Assembly (NCBI RefSeq): GCF_000434895.1
Contig: NZ_FR892807.1
Span: 1-30,603, forward strand
Source: Phascolarctobacterium succinatutens CAG:287
GTDB lineage: Bacteria; Bacillota; Negativicutes; Acidaminococcales; Acidaminococcaceae
Reading direction: 5' to 3'
DNA length: 30,603 bases
In this document: positions 21,596-29,435 of the stretch, in pieces
How positions within the stretch are numbered: position 1 is the stretch's first letter
Layout: every line of letters starts with the position of its first letter
Translations under genes and position numbers: made by a program
The notes under the pieces: model-generated
Databases searched by the model: none
Seen by the model: the letters and a program-made list of their open reading frames with translations, nothing else
Told to the model about the DNA's origin: nothing

Positions 21596-21624
21596 TTAAT
21601 ATATCTATTCGCTATACTTGTCAA
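21596..21624 (-). promoter_or_regulatory. Promoter of the BrxF-like gene and pfkA
   Basis: Perfect TTGACA (21619-21624) and TATTAA (21596-21601) are 17 bases apart on the minus strand. It lies after the sigH terminator. Confidence 0.65.
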
Positions 21625-21636
21625 AAATCCTCTTAA

Positions 21637-21672
21637 TAAAAAAACACCATTCTGAAAATTTCAAAATGATGT
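21637..21672 (-). terminator. Terminator of sigH
   Basis: On the minus strand a 12-base-pair stem with two G-U pairs (arms 21661-21672 and 21644-21655) is followed by seven T. It separates sigH from the BrxF-like gene. Confidence 0.85.
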
Positions 21673-21708
21673 AGATTTTTGTTACAGTTTTATCAATTAT
21701 CCGCTTTT

Positions 21709-22437
21709 TCAGGAATTTTTATTTTTGAAACGCTCATACGGATCAATAGCCAGCAGTCCGCTGTAAACTGTACGCAGATCAGTAATATCTCCTTTGCTGA
21801 TGATATATTTTTCAAGTTTACGCTTTACACGCTGCAGCGCATTATCAATAGATTTGATATGACGCCCCAGCTCAGCAGCAATTTCCTGATAGGATTTGCC
21901 ATCAAGATAGCTCATCAGAACCTTCCATTCCAGGTCACTGAGAATATCATTCATCTTGCTTTCAATATCGCTGAATTCCTCACGGCTGATAATCATATCC
22001 TCCGGATTAGCAACCTTCACACCGCTGATGACATCCAGCAGCGTGCGGTCACTGTCCTCCTCATAAATAGGCTTGTTAAGCGATACATAGGAGTTGAGAG
22101 GGATATGCTTCTGTCTGGTAGCAGTCTTTATCGCCGTAATAATCTGCCTTGTTACACACAGCTCGGCAAACGCACGGAACGATGCCTGCTTATCGGCACG
22201 AAAATCACGAATAGCCTTATAAAGACCGATCATGCCTTCCTGAATAATATCTTCACGCTCGGCACCTATTAAAAAATAGCTGCGAGCCTTGGCTCTGACG
22301 AAGTTTCTGTATTTATGCAGCAGATATTCCTGTGCTAAAACATTATCATGCTGTTGTGATTCTAAAACGATTTCCTCATCAGTCATTTTTGCAAAAGCGT
22401 CATTGGGATCGTTTTGCATTACAGTATCTGTAGCCAT
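21709..22437 (-). CDS. sigH: RNA polymerase sigma factor SigH
   Basis: A sigma-70 family factor of about 242 residues, strongly like Bacillus sigma-H. Region 2 has YRNFVRAKARSYFLIGAERED and GMIGLYKAIRDF; the linker has TRQKHIPLNSYVSLNKP; region 4 has LDGKSYQEIAAELGRHIKSIDNALQRVKRKL. Compared with B. subtilis SigH it has a longer C-terminal tail (about 25 residues, ending YERFKNKNS). In Bacillus it controls the transition phase and early sporulation; in non-sporulating relatives it has other roles such as competence. The start is uncertain: ATG 22446 is too close to GGAGG, so ATG 22437 is given. It has its own promoter and terminator although it is the last gene of the conserved block. Confidence 0.93.
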   Translation of the reverse strand: MATDTVMQNDPNDAFAKMTDEEIVLESQQHDNVLAQEYLLHKYRNFVRAKARSYFLIGAEREDIIQEGMIGLYKAIRDFRADKQASFRAFAELCVTRQIITAIKTATRQKHIPLNSYVSLNKPIYEEDSDRTLLDVISGVKVANPEDMIISREEFSDIESKMNDILSDLEWKVLMSYLDGKSYQEIAAELGRHIKSIDNALQRVKRKLEKYIISKGDITDLRTVYSGLLAIDPYERFKNKNS

Positions 22438-22529
22438 CAATAGCATATCCTCCGTCTGTTTATCTATCTGCCACTGTCTTGCAAAACAGTTATTGCAAAT
22501 ATCTTCATAATAAAAGCATCAGTGTTTTT

Positions 22530-22558
22530 ATTATATCCTGCCTGGTGTTTTCCGTCAA
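22530..22558 (-). promoter_or_regulatory. Promoter of sigH
   Basis: TTGACG (22553-22558) and perfect TATAAT (22530-22535) are 17 bases apart on the minus strand. The -35 box overlaps the stop codon of yacP. The leader is about 85 bases. Confidence 0.82.
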
Positions 22559-23073
22559 CTTTTCTCCCGACGCAATTTTTCCAGATGAGCCAGCACATGC
22601 CCGCTCACCCTTCCGCCAAGCTCGTTTCGGTTTAAAGCCCGTCTGGGGACATGCAGACGCTCGGCAATTTCCTTCTTAGTCTTATAATACTGCTCGCGGA
22701 ATTCGCGGGAGGAAATGCGGTACGCACCTGCTCCCAAAATGTTAATCTGCTCCGCGTAGTCACTGGTTACAACGAAAACCTTTGCCTGTACACGTCTAAG
22801 CTCGTAGGCTCTGCGTTCAATCCAGGAATCTGCCGTTTCTCCCTCATCGGTAAATATAACGTCAATGCCATGAATTTTTTCGGAAGCAGCAGCGCCTGCC
22901 ACCTCCTGAGCATCAAAAACTACGACAGCACGATAGCCTTTAAAGGCAGCATATTCTGCCACACCCGCTACCAGCAGCTCGCGTGCATGCTCCAGGTTTT
23001 CCTGGCGCAGCTGGGCAAAATCCTTCCAGGCGTTAATTACATTATACCCATCAATTATCAGATATTCGCCCAT
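22555..23073 (-). CDS. yacP: NYN-domain ribonuclease YacP (Rae1)
   Basis: A 172-residue protein of the NYN/PIN-like family. The active-site start LIIDGYNVINAW has Asp8 and Asn11, and further acidic residues follow in FTDEGETADSWIERRA and VVTSDYAEQ. Its Bacillus counterpart Rae1 is a ribosome-associated endoribonuclease that cuts mRNA during translation. Here it lies 12 bases after rlmB, in the same order as in Bacillus, with a GAGGTG ribosome site. Confidence 0.92.
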   Translation of the reverse strand: MGEYLIIDGYNVINAWKDFAQLRQENLEHARELLVAGVAEYAAFKGYRAVVVFDAQEVAGAAASEKIHGIDVIFTDEGETADSWIERRAYELRRVQAKVFVVTSDYAEQINILGAGAYRISSREFREQYYKTKKEIAERLHVPRRALNRNELGGRVSGHVLAHLEKLRREKS

Positions 23074-23085
23074 GCCTTCACCTCT

Positions 23086-23832
23086 TTAGAATTGATGTCG
23101 TTGACGTACTACCTCGTACATCAGGACAGCTCCCGCAGCCGATGCGTTCAAAGAATTAACGCCGCCGTTCATCGGAATGCTGACAACATCATCACATTTT
23201 TGTTTTACCAGTCGGCCTAAGCCTCTGCCTTCAGCGCCGATTACCAGTACAATCGGACCGCTCATATTGGCAGCATAAAAATCAACGCCATCCATATCAG
23301 CGCCGACAACCCAGCAGCCACGCTGCTTAAGCTCTTCGATAGTCTGAGCGATATTGCCGATTTGCACAACAGGTACATATTCTACCGCACCTGCGGAAAT
23401 CTTGGCTACAACAGCGTTCAGCGGACAGCTGCGGCGACGCGGCATCAGCACGCCATGCACTCCTGCAGCATCGGCACTGCGGATAAGCGCGCCCACGTTT
23501 TGCGGGTCCTGCAGCTCATCCAAAAGCAAAATAAACGGCTCTTCATTTTTTCCTGCCGCACGGGCAAAAACATCATCCAGAGTACGGAAAGCAATCGGGG
23601 CAGCCAAAGCAGCTACGCCCTGATGACGCAAGCCCTTAGCCAGCTTATCCAGCTTTTCGGCCTTTACTGTTTCTACAGGTACACCCTTTTGCTTTGCCAA
23701 AGCAATGATTTCGCCCAGACTGCCGCCATGAGCGCCTTCCTGCAAAAGTATTTTGTTTATTGAACGCTGACTGCGCAAGGCTTCACTAACCGCATTACGT
23801 CCAGCTATTAAATCATTATTCTGCTCAGCCAT
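23086..23832 (-). CDS. rlmB: 23S rRNA 2'-O-ribose methyltransferase (RlmB/TrmH family)
   Basis: A 248-residue SpoU-class methyltransferase. The N-terminal substrate-binding domain starts LIAGRNAVSEALRS. The three SpoU motifs are visible: NVGALIRSADAAG from 112, VLVIGAEGRGL, and the knot motif IPMNGGVNSLNASAAGAV. It methylates a ribose in 23S rRNA using S-adenosylmethionine; the exact position is inferred from family. It starts nine bases after thyX with an AAGGAG ribosome site. Confidence 0.93.
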   Translation of the reverse strand: MAEQNNDLIAGRNAVSEALRSQRSINKILLQEGAHGGSLGEIIALAKQKGVPVETVKAEKLDKLAKGLRHQGVAALAAPIAFRTLDDVFARAAGKNEEPFILLLDELQDPQNVGALIRSADAAGVHGVLMPRRRSCPLNAVVAKISAGAVEYVPVVQIGNIAQTIEELKQRGCWVVGADMDGVDFYAANMSGPIVLVIGAEGRGLGRLVKQKCDDVVSIPMNGGVNSLNASAAGAVLMYEVVRQRHQF

Positions 23833-23841
23833 AGTTTCTCC

Positions 23842-24549
23842 TTACTGCTTTTGCTTTTGCTCTGCCTTGGTTTTTGCCGCCAAAATTGCCTGCAGACGTC
23901 CGCAGGACATAGCGCCCTCGTGACAAACGCCCTCAGATACACAGGTCGGACCTGCATTTTCAAAAATAACCGGTGCTACAGCCTGACATTGGCGCAGCAT
24001 CTCATTAGCTAGCGCACGGATTTCCCATTGTGCACGGGTGCAGCAGCGCAGGCTGAAGAAGTTCAGCAAGGAGCGTGCATTAAACGTGCAGACAATTTTC
24101 GTTTCAGTTGCGTTAGGCAGAATATAACGGGCATCCTCAGCCGGAATATCAAGCGCGATAAACTCATCATACATTGCCTGAATCTCAGTCATCAGCTTGT
24201 CAAATTTAGCCTTAGCCTCAGGCTTAGAAGCAATGGAAGCAGGCACGATTGTTTCAAAATCATGCTCTTTCACATAGCGCTGAGATTGCTGGGAATAAGA
24301 AGCAATACGGTGGCGCACCAGCTGATGTGTCAAAACGCGTGATACACCTTCGATAGCAAAGGTAAAGGTAACATGCTCCAATGTGGACAAGTGCCCCATG
24401 CTTACCAATTTGCGTACCAGACTTGCTGCCTGCTCATCACTGATTTTTTCTTCCAGCTGAGCAGCACCAATCGGTGAATAGCACAGACGTGCGCTCATAG
24501 CCACAGTACGCTCCGGCTCCGGCGTATGACGTACTAATTTTACCATCAT
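23842..24549 (-). CDS. thyX: Flavin-dependent thymidylate synthase ThyX
   Basis: A 235-residue enzyme that methylates dUMP to dTMP using FAD, NADPH and methylene-tetrahydrofolate. The signature RHRIASYSQQSQR at 79-91 is the ThyX motif RHRxxSxxxxSxR. The C-terminal region has NARSLLNFFSLRCC, followed by the R-x-x-A-WEIR stretch. The frame begins at a TTG at 24573, but AGAGGAG lies nine bases before ATG 24549, which is chosen. It sits between mrnC and rlmB within the translation-related block, an order seen in several Clostridia-like genomes but absent in Bacillus. Confidence 0.95.
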   Translation of the reverse strand: MMVKLVRHTPEPERTVAMSARLCYSPIGAAQLEEKISDEQAASLVRKLVSMGHLSTLEHVTFTFAIEGVSRVLTHQLVRHRIASYSQQSQRYVKEHDFETIVPASIASKPEAKAKFDKLMTEIQAMYDEFIALDIPAEDARYILPNATETKIVCTFNARSLLNFFSLRCCTRAQWEIRALANEMLRQCQAVAPVIFENAGPTCVSEGVCHEGAMSCGRLQAILAAKTKAEQKQKQ

Positions 24550-24591
24550 ATTTATCATCTCCTCTCTTTTCAACTGACAAATAGAGGGGTA

Positions 24592-25059
24592 TTATTTTTT
24601 GTGATTTTCCTGCATATATTTGCTGATAATATCAAAGGAAAAATCCATAACCTCTTGCAGGCGCTCCTCGCGTTCTTCAAGGAACAACCAGCCCAAAAGT
24701 GCTTCAAAAGCTGTTGCCATACGGTATTCATGCACTGAGGCACTTTTCGGCACCATCGACTTGGCATTACGGCCGCGGCGGAAAATAACGCTTTCCTCCT
24801 CGCTCAGGCCAGCCTCCAGCTGCTGCATTGCCTGACATTGGCACACTGCAGAAACCATCTTGGAACCGATGTCATGTACAATGCGTACATGCTTGGAAGT
24901 CGGCAAAAGGCGCAGACGGACATACATAGAAAAAACTACGTCGCCGATATACGCCAACAGAATCGGATTTATTTCCTTAGTTGCAGGAAAAGGAGCACCG
25001 GCAGCCACACAGGCTGCCAGGGCATGCTCCTTTAGCATTTTGTATTGTTCAAATTTCAT
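24592..25059 (-). CDS. mrnC: Mini-ribonuclease III
   Basis: A 155-residue RNase III-like catalytic domain without the double-stranded RNA-binding domain, as typical for MrnC. The motif LLAYIGDVVFSMYVR contains catalytic Asp40, and FRRGRNAKS plus FEALLGWLFL match the family. It matures 23S rRNA ends. Its ATG overlaps the cysS stop in TAATG, so the two are translationally coupled as in Bacillus. Confidence 0.94.
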   Translation of the reverse strand: MKFEQYKMLKEHALAACVAAGAPFPATKEINPILLAYIGDVVFSMYVRLRLLPTSKHVRIVHDIGSKMVSAVCQCQAMQQLEAGLSEEESVIFRRGRNAKSMVPKSASVHEYRMATAFEALLGWLFLEEREERLQEVMDFSFDIISKYMQENHKK

Positions 25060-26504
25060 TATTGCTTAGACCACTTTACGCCTTGCGGAGTATCCTGCAG
25101 CACAATGCCGATTTCATTCAGCTTGTTGCGCAGCTCATCTGCCAGTGCGTAATTTTTGTTTTTACGTGCATCCTGACGCATAGCGATAAGCATTTCCACC
25201 AGCTCAGCTTCCTTGCTGTCGCCTGCCTCTTCTGCAGCCGGAGCAGCAGTTTTTTCCAGAACACCGATGATAGAGCAGGTTTCTGCAAAGACATCGTTGA
25301 ACATAGCAACCAGCTTGCCGTCCGGTTTAATGCCAGCATCAACAACTGCCTTATGGTAAATGTTGATTTCCTTAGCCAGAGCAAACATATGGCTGATAGC
25401 CAGCGCAGTATTGAAGTCATCGCGCATAGCTTCCATAAATGCTTCACGCAGCTCTTTAACCTTCTCGCGCAGTGCCAAGCTTTCGGCAGTCGGGCCGGCG
25501 CTCAGCATTTCGCTCAGCTCACCCAAAGTTTCCTGTGCCTGACGCAGACGTGCAAGGCTCTTTTGTGCTTCGGTAAGACGTGCATCGCTGAAGTCCAGCG
25601 GGCTGCGATAATGCGTGGAAACGATGAAGAAACGCAGAGTTTCCGGATCGTAATGCTCTAAAATATCGATAACCATAAAGAAGTTGCCCAGAGATTTGGA
25701 CATTTTTTCTTCGTTAACGGTAATAAAGCCGTTATGCAGCCAGTAATGCACGAAAGGATGAATTCCGGTGCAGCCTTCGGATTGGGCAATCTCGTTTTCA
25801 TGATGCGGGAAAATCAAATCGCTGCCGCCGCCATGGAAGTCAAAGGTTTCGCCCAGATACTTCATGCTCATGGTAGAGCATTCAATATGCCAGCCGGGAC
25901 GACCGGGACCCCAAGGGCTATCCCAAGCAGGCTCGCCCGGTTTAGCGGATTTCCACAGTGCAAAATCCATCGGATTATGCTTGCGGTCATCAACGTCTAC
26001 ACGCGCGCCGGCCATCATATCCTCAATGTTACGGCCGGAAAGCTGACCATAGTATTTAAACTTTTCTACACTGTAGAAAACATCGCCGTCAACAACATAG
26101 CCATAGCCATTGTCAATCAGGCATTGTACAGTTTTGATGATATCATCGATATGCTCGGATACACGCGGATAAACATGCGCACGGCGCACATTGAGTTTAT
26201 CTATTACTTCAAAGTAGGAGTCAATGTAGCGGTTGCAGATATCATACCATTGTACGCCCTCTTTATTGGCAGTGTTGATAATCTTGTCATCAACATCGGT
26301 AAAGTTCTGTACATGGGTTACGTCATAGCCTTCATGCTCCAGAAAGCGGCGGATAACGTCCCAGGTTACGAACGGACGCGCATTACCAACATGCGGATGG
26401 TTGTACGGAGTAACACCGCAAACATAGATGTTGGCTTTGCCCGGATGAATAGGTACGAATTCTTCTTTTTGTTTGGTTAAGGTGTTATATACTTTAATGC
26501 TCAT
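25059..26504 (-). CDS. cysS: Cysteinyl-tRNA synthetase
   Basis: A 481-residue class I synthetase. The HIGH-type motif is HVGN at 38-41 and KMSKS is at 267-271. Zinc ligands fit Cys29, Cys209, His234 and Glu238. The frame is open to 26558, but ATG 26504 is chosen because AAAGGA lies nine bases before it. It follows gltX by about 100 bases with a hairpin between. In Bacillus cysE lies between gltX and cysS; it is absent here. Confidence 0.96.
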   Translation of the reverse strand: MSIKVYNTLTKQKEEFVPIHPGKANIYVCGVTPYNHPHVGNARPFVTWDVIRRFLEHEGYDVTHVQNFTDVDDKIINTANKEGVQWYDICNRYIDSYFEVIDKLNVRRAHVYPRVSEHIDDIIKTVQCLIDNGYGYVVDGDVFYSVEKFKYYGQLSGRNIEDMMAGARVDVDDRKHNPMDFALWKSAKPGEPAWDSPWGPGRPGWHIECSTMSMKYLGETFDFHGGGSDLIFPHHENEIAQSEGCTGIHPFVHYWLHNGFITVNEEKMSKSLGNFFMVIDILEHYDPETLRFFIVSTHYRSPLDFSDARLTEAQKSLARLRQAQETLGELSEMLSAGPTAESLALREKVKELREAFMEAMRDDFNTALAISHMFALAKEINIYHKAVVDAGIKPDGKLVAMFNDVFAETCSIIGVLEKTAAPAAEEAGDSKEAELVEMLIAMRQDARKNKNYALADELRNKLNEIGIVLQDTPQGVKWSKQ

Positions 26505-26536
26505 AATAACTATTCCTTTGCAAAAATTCTCTGAGC

Positions 26537-26594
26537 GACGAGAAGGCCTTGGATGCAAGCAACGCCGTTACGAAGCAGTTGAAGCCTTATCGTC
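26537..26594 (-). promoter_or_regulatory. Long hairpin in the cysS leader
   Basis: GACGAGAAGGC (26537-26547) and GCCTTATCGTC (26584-26594) pair at 10 of 11 positions around a 36-base interior that has its own small inverted repeats. No T-run follows directly. It lies between gltX and cysS where Bacillus carries cysE and T-box control, but no T-box consensus was found. It may be a processing or regulatory hairpin. Confidence 0.4.
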
Positions 26595-26603
26595 AGTCAT
26601 CAA

Positions 26604-28079
26604 TCAAAGAGTTACGCCTGCTTTTGCCAAGCTGGATTTAATGCGTTTTGCAGTACGCTCAACGCCCAGCAGCGGAACCATTGCTGCCAGCTCAGGACCA
26701 TGCTGATTACCGGTCAGAGCGACACGAATCGGCATGAATACATCCTTGCCCTTCAGCTTAGTTGCTTTCTGAATCTGCTTGAACAGAGCTTTAACTGCAG
26801 CATTGTCCAGGTTTTCTACCTTTGGCAGCTCTTCCAGCAGCATATTGATAACGGTCGGTACAGTTTCAGCCTTCAGAACTGCTTCTGCTTCCTCGTTTTC
26901 AAAATTGAATTCATCATTGAAGTACATTTCTACACATTCAGGAATCTGCGCAGCATAAGAAATGTGCTCCTGTGCGGTTGCTACAACGCGTTTCAGCCAA
27001 GCCAGCTTCTCGCCTTCTTCTTCGCCGGTCATGTAGCCTGCAGCAATCATGTACGGTTTAGCAGCTTCAAAGAATGCTTCCGCATCCAGCTGACGCATAT
27101 AGTGCTGGTTAATCCAGTTCAGCTTGTCGATATCAAAAACAGCGGGGTTCTTAGCAACGCGGTCCATGCTGAATTCATGAATCAGCTCGTCCATGCTGAA
27201 GATTTCCTGCTCGCTGTTCGGAGCCCAACCCAAAAGTGCCAGGAAGTTGTTGATAGCTTCCGGCAGGTAACCCAGCTGACGATATTGGTCAACACTGGTA
27301 GCGCCGTGACGCTTGCTCATTTTGGTGTGGTCCTTGCCCAGAATCAGGGAAATGTGACCGAAGGTCGGTTGTTTGAAGCCCAGTGCATCATAAACGAGGC
27401 ATTGACGCGGAGTGTTGGACAGATGCTCTTCAGCGCGGATTACATGAGTAATGTGCATCAGTGCATCGTCGATAACTACGGCATAGTTATAGGTCGGGAT
27501 ACCGTCGGATTTAACGATAACGAAATCACCGATATTATTGGAATCAAAAACTACATCGCCACGAACCATGTCGCGAACGAGAATCTGCTGGTCGGCAGGA
27601 ACACGGAAGCGAACGGTCGGTTTGCGGCCTTCAGCTTTGAACTGAGCAATCTGCTCTTCGGTCAGATGACGGCATTTGCCCATATAACGCGGCATTTTGC
27701 CTTCTTTGATCAGGCTCTGGCGTTCTTCCTCCAGCTCCTCATCGGTGCAGTAGCAATAGTAAGCCTTGCCTTCAGCCAGTAGCTTGTCAGTATATTTTTT
27801 GTAGATATCAAGACGTTCCATCTGATGATACGGTCCGTTCGGGCCGCCAACATCAACGCCCTCATCCCAGTCCATACCCAGCCACTTCAAAGCAGCCTTG
27901 ATATTTTCCTCGGATTCCGGGGTAGAACGCTCACGGTCGGTATCCTCGATACGCAGAATCAGCTTGCCACCGGTTTTGCGGGCCAGCAGATAGTTGAACA
28001 GCGCACTGCGCGCACCACCGATATGGAACGGGCCGGTCGGGCTCGGCGCAAATCTTACTCTAACTTCATCATTACACAT
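26604..28079 (-). CDS. gltX: Glutamyl-tRNA synthetase
   Basis: A 491-residue class I synthetase with FAPSPTGPFHIGGAR at 10-24 (HIGH-type motif HIGG) and KMSKR at 253-257. Cysteines 109, 111 and 136 (CYC and GKC) resemble the zinc site seen in many bacterial GltX proteins. Whether it also charges tRNA-Gln depends on the presence of an amidotransferase outside the window. GGAGGG precedes the ATG by nine bases. Confidence 0.96.
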   Translation of the reverse strand: MCNDEVRVRFAPSPTGPFHIGGARSALFNYLLARKTGGKLILRIEDTDRERSTPESEENIKAALKWLGMDWDEGVDVGGPNGPYHQMERLDIYKKYTDKLLAEGKAYYCYCTDEELEEERQSLIKEGKMPRYMGKCRHLTEEQIAQFKAEGRKPTVRFRVPADQQILVRDMVRGDVVFDSNNIGDFVIVKSDGIPTYNYAVVIDDALMHITHVIRAEEHLSNTPRQCLVYDALGFKQPTFGHISLILGKDHTKMSKRHGATSVDQYRQLGYLPEAINNFLALLGWAPNSEQEIFSMDELIHEFSMDRVAKNPAVFDIDKLNWINQHYMRQLDAEAFFEAAKPYMIAAGYMTGEEEGEKLAWLKRVVATAQEHISYAAQIPECVEMYFNDEFNFENEEAEAVLKAETVPTVINMLLEELPKVENLDNAAVKALFKQIQKATKLKGKDVFMPIRVALTGNQHGPELAAMVPLLGVERTAKRIKSSLAKAGVTL

Positions 28080-28212
28080 TGATATATCCCTCCAAATTTA
28101 TCTATTAACATTAGATTTACCAAAAAAGCACAATCACTCCGGCTCCGGCTAAAATAAATTTCCTTCCGCCGGTATATCCAAACAGATTACACTTATCAGT
28201 CTAATTATTATA
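28080..28212 (-). promoter_or_regulatory. Leader/promoter region of gltX
   Basis: Just past ispF the minus strand shows an extended -10 element TGATATAAT near 28204-28212 without a clear -35. The leader then holds GCCGG (28168-28172), able to pair with either of two CCGGC copies (28145-28149 or 28139-28143), followed after 15 bases by six T. The T-run is too far from the stem for a normal terminator. A weak regulatory role is possible. Confidence 0.35.
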
Positions 28213-28713
28213 TCACATCTTGACAATGCTCGCCACAGCTTCAGCAGCAATACCTTCGCCTCTGCCTGTAAAACCGAGCTTTTCTGTTGTTGTTGCCTTA
28301 ACATTTACGACAGACTCAGCAACATCTAAGACCTTGGCAACATTAGTACGCATTGCGGCAATATAGCCTGCCAGCTTCGGGCGTTGGGCAATAATCGTCA
28401 CATCTACGTTATTAACCTGCCAGCCTGCCTCCTGCAAAAGCTTTTTAACATGCAGCGTCAGCTGCATGCTGTCCGCTCCCTTAAAGCGTTCATCCGTATC
28501 AGGGAAGTGCTTGCCGATATCGCCCATGGCCGCAGCGCCCAAAAGCGCATCCATCAGCGCATGCAAAGCTACATCTGCATCACTATGTCCCAAAAGACCT
28601 TTTTCATATGGAACCTCAACACCACAGATAATTAATTTGCGCTCTTCTGCCAGCTTATGTACATCATAGCCGCAGCCGATGCGAAATTGCGGCATTACAA
28701 TTTTATTTTCCAT
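28213..28713 (-). CDS. ispF: 2-C-methyl-D-erythritol 2,4-cyclodiphosphate synthase
   Basis: A 166-residue enzyme of the MEP isoprenoid pathway. Metal ligands lie in GCGYDVHKL (Asp, His) and in the GHSDADVALHALMDALLGA region, with DIGKHFPDTD also conserved. ATG 28713 is chosen over the frame start at 28749 because AGGAG lies upstream. It overlaps the end of ispD by 11 bases, which suggests tight coupling of these two steps of the pathway. Confidence 0.95.
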   Translation of the reverse strand: MENKIVMPQFRIGCGYDVHKLAEERKLIICGVEVPYEKGLLGHSDADVALHALMDALLGAAAMGDIGKHFPDTDERFKGADSMQLTLHVKKLLQEAGWQVNNVDVTIIAQRPKLAGYIAAMRTNVAKVLDVAESVVNVKATTTEKLGFTGRGEGIAAEAVASIVKM

Positions 28714-29425
28714 CTTCCTGCTCCTGTTGCGCCAGCAGATTTTCTGCAAAAAGCAAATCCTCCGGCGTAGTAATTTTAATATTTTCGTAGCGTCCTAACG
28801 CTGTCGCTACCTTATGGCCCATCAGCTCTACTACCGAAGCATCGTCGGTAACAGCAGCAGGATGTGCCGCCAGCTGCGCGTAAGCCTGCTTCAGCAGTTC
28901 TGCAGTAAAAATCTGCGGTGTCTGTACTGCCATCAGCGTACTGCGCTCAGGCGTAGCAGTTACAATACCGTCGGTGCCGACAACCTTGATGGTATCCTTC
29001 ACCGGAACAGCAGCAATTGCAGCGCCATGCACCTTAGCAGCCGCTAAGGTGCGTTCAAAAACAGCGCGTCCCGCAAAGGGACGCGCGCCATCGTGTACAG
29101 CGATATAACAGTCAGTTTCTTCCACTGTCGCCAACGCATTGGCAACACTGTCCTGACGCTCCTTGCCACCGGCTACCACGCAAAACGGCAACGTCCGAAA
29201 ATAATCTTTCTGATAGCCTGCCAAAAGCTCACGGCCTTCAACAACCTCCTGCGGCGCCAACACGACAACGGCACGCTTAACCAGACCTGTTGCCTCCAGC
29301 ATATGCAGACAGTGCACCACAAGTGGTGCACCGTTCAGCATAGCAAAGGCCTTATTAATCCCCAGCCCCAGACGCTTACCTGCGCCTGCAGCCGGAACAA
29401 TTACAATAAGTTCATCCTTGCCCAT
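28703..29425 (-). CDS. ispD: 2-C-methyl-D-erythritol 4-phosphate cytidylyltransferase
   Basis: A 240-residue MEP pathway enzyme. The nucleotide-binding motif PAAGAGKRLGLGINKAF lies near 11-27, VHDGARPF follows in the middle, and the C-terminal KITTPEDLLFAE is typical. It makes CDP-methylerythritol for isoprenoids, including the undecaprenyl lipid recycled by UppP. It starts ten bases after the upstream PIN/TRAM gene with a GGAG ribosome site. Confidence 0.95.
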   Translation of the reverse strand: MGKDELIVIVPAAGAGKRLGLGINKAFAMLNGAPLVVHCLHMLEATGLVKRAVVVLAPQEVVEGRELLAGYQKDYFRTLPFCVVAGGKERQDSVANALATVEETDCYIAVHDGARPFAGRAVFERTLAAAKVHGAAIAAVPVKDTIKVVGTDGIVTATPERSTLMAVQTPQIFTAELLKQAYAQLAAHPAAVTDDASVVELMGHKVATALGRYENIKITTPEDLLFAENLLAQQEQEDGK

Positions 29426-29435
29426 CTCAAAGCTC

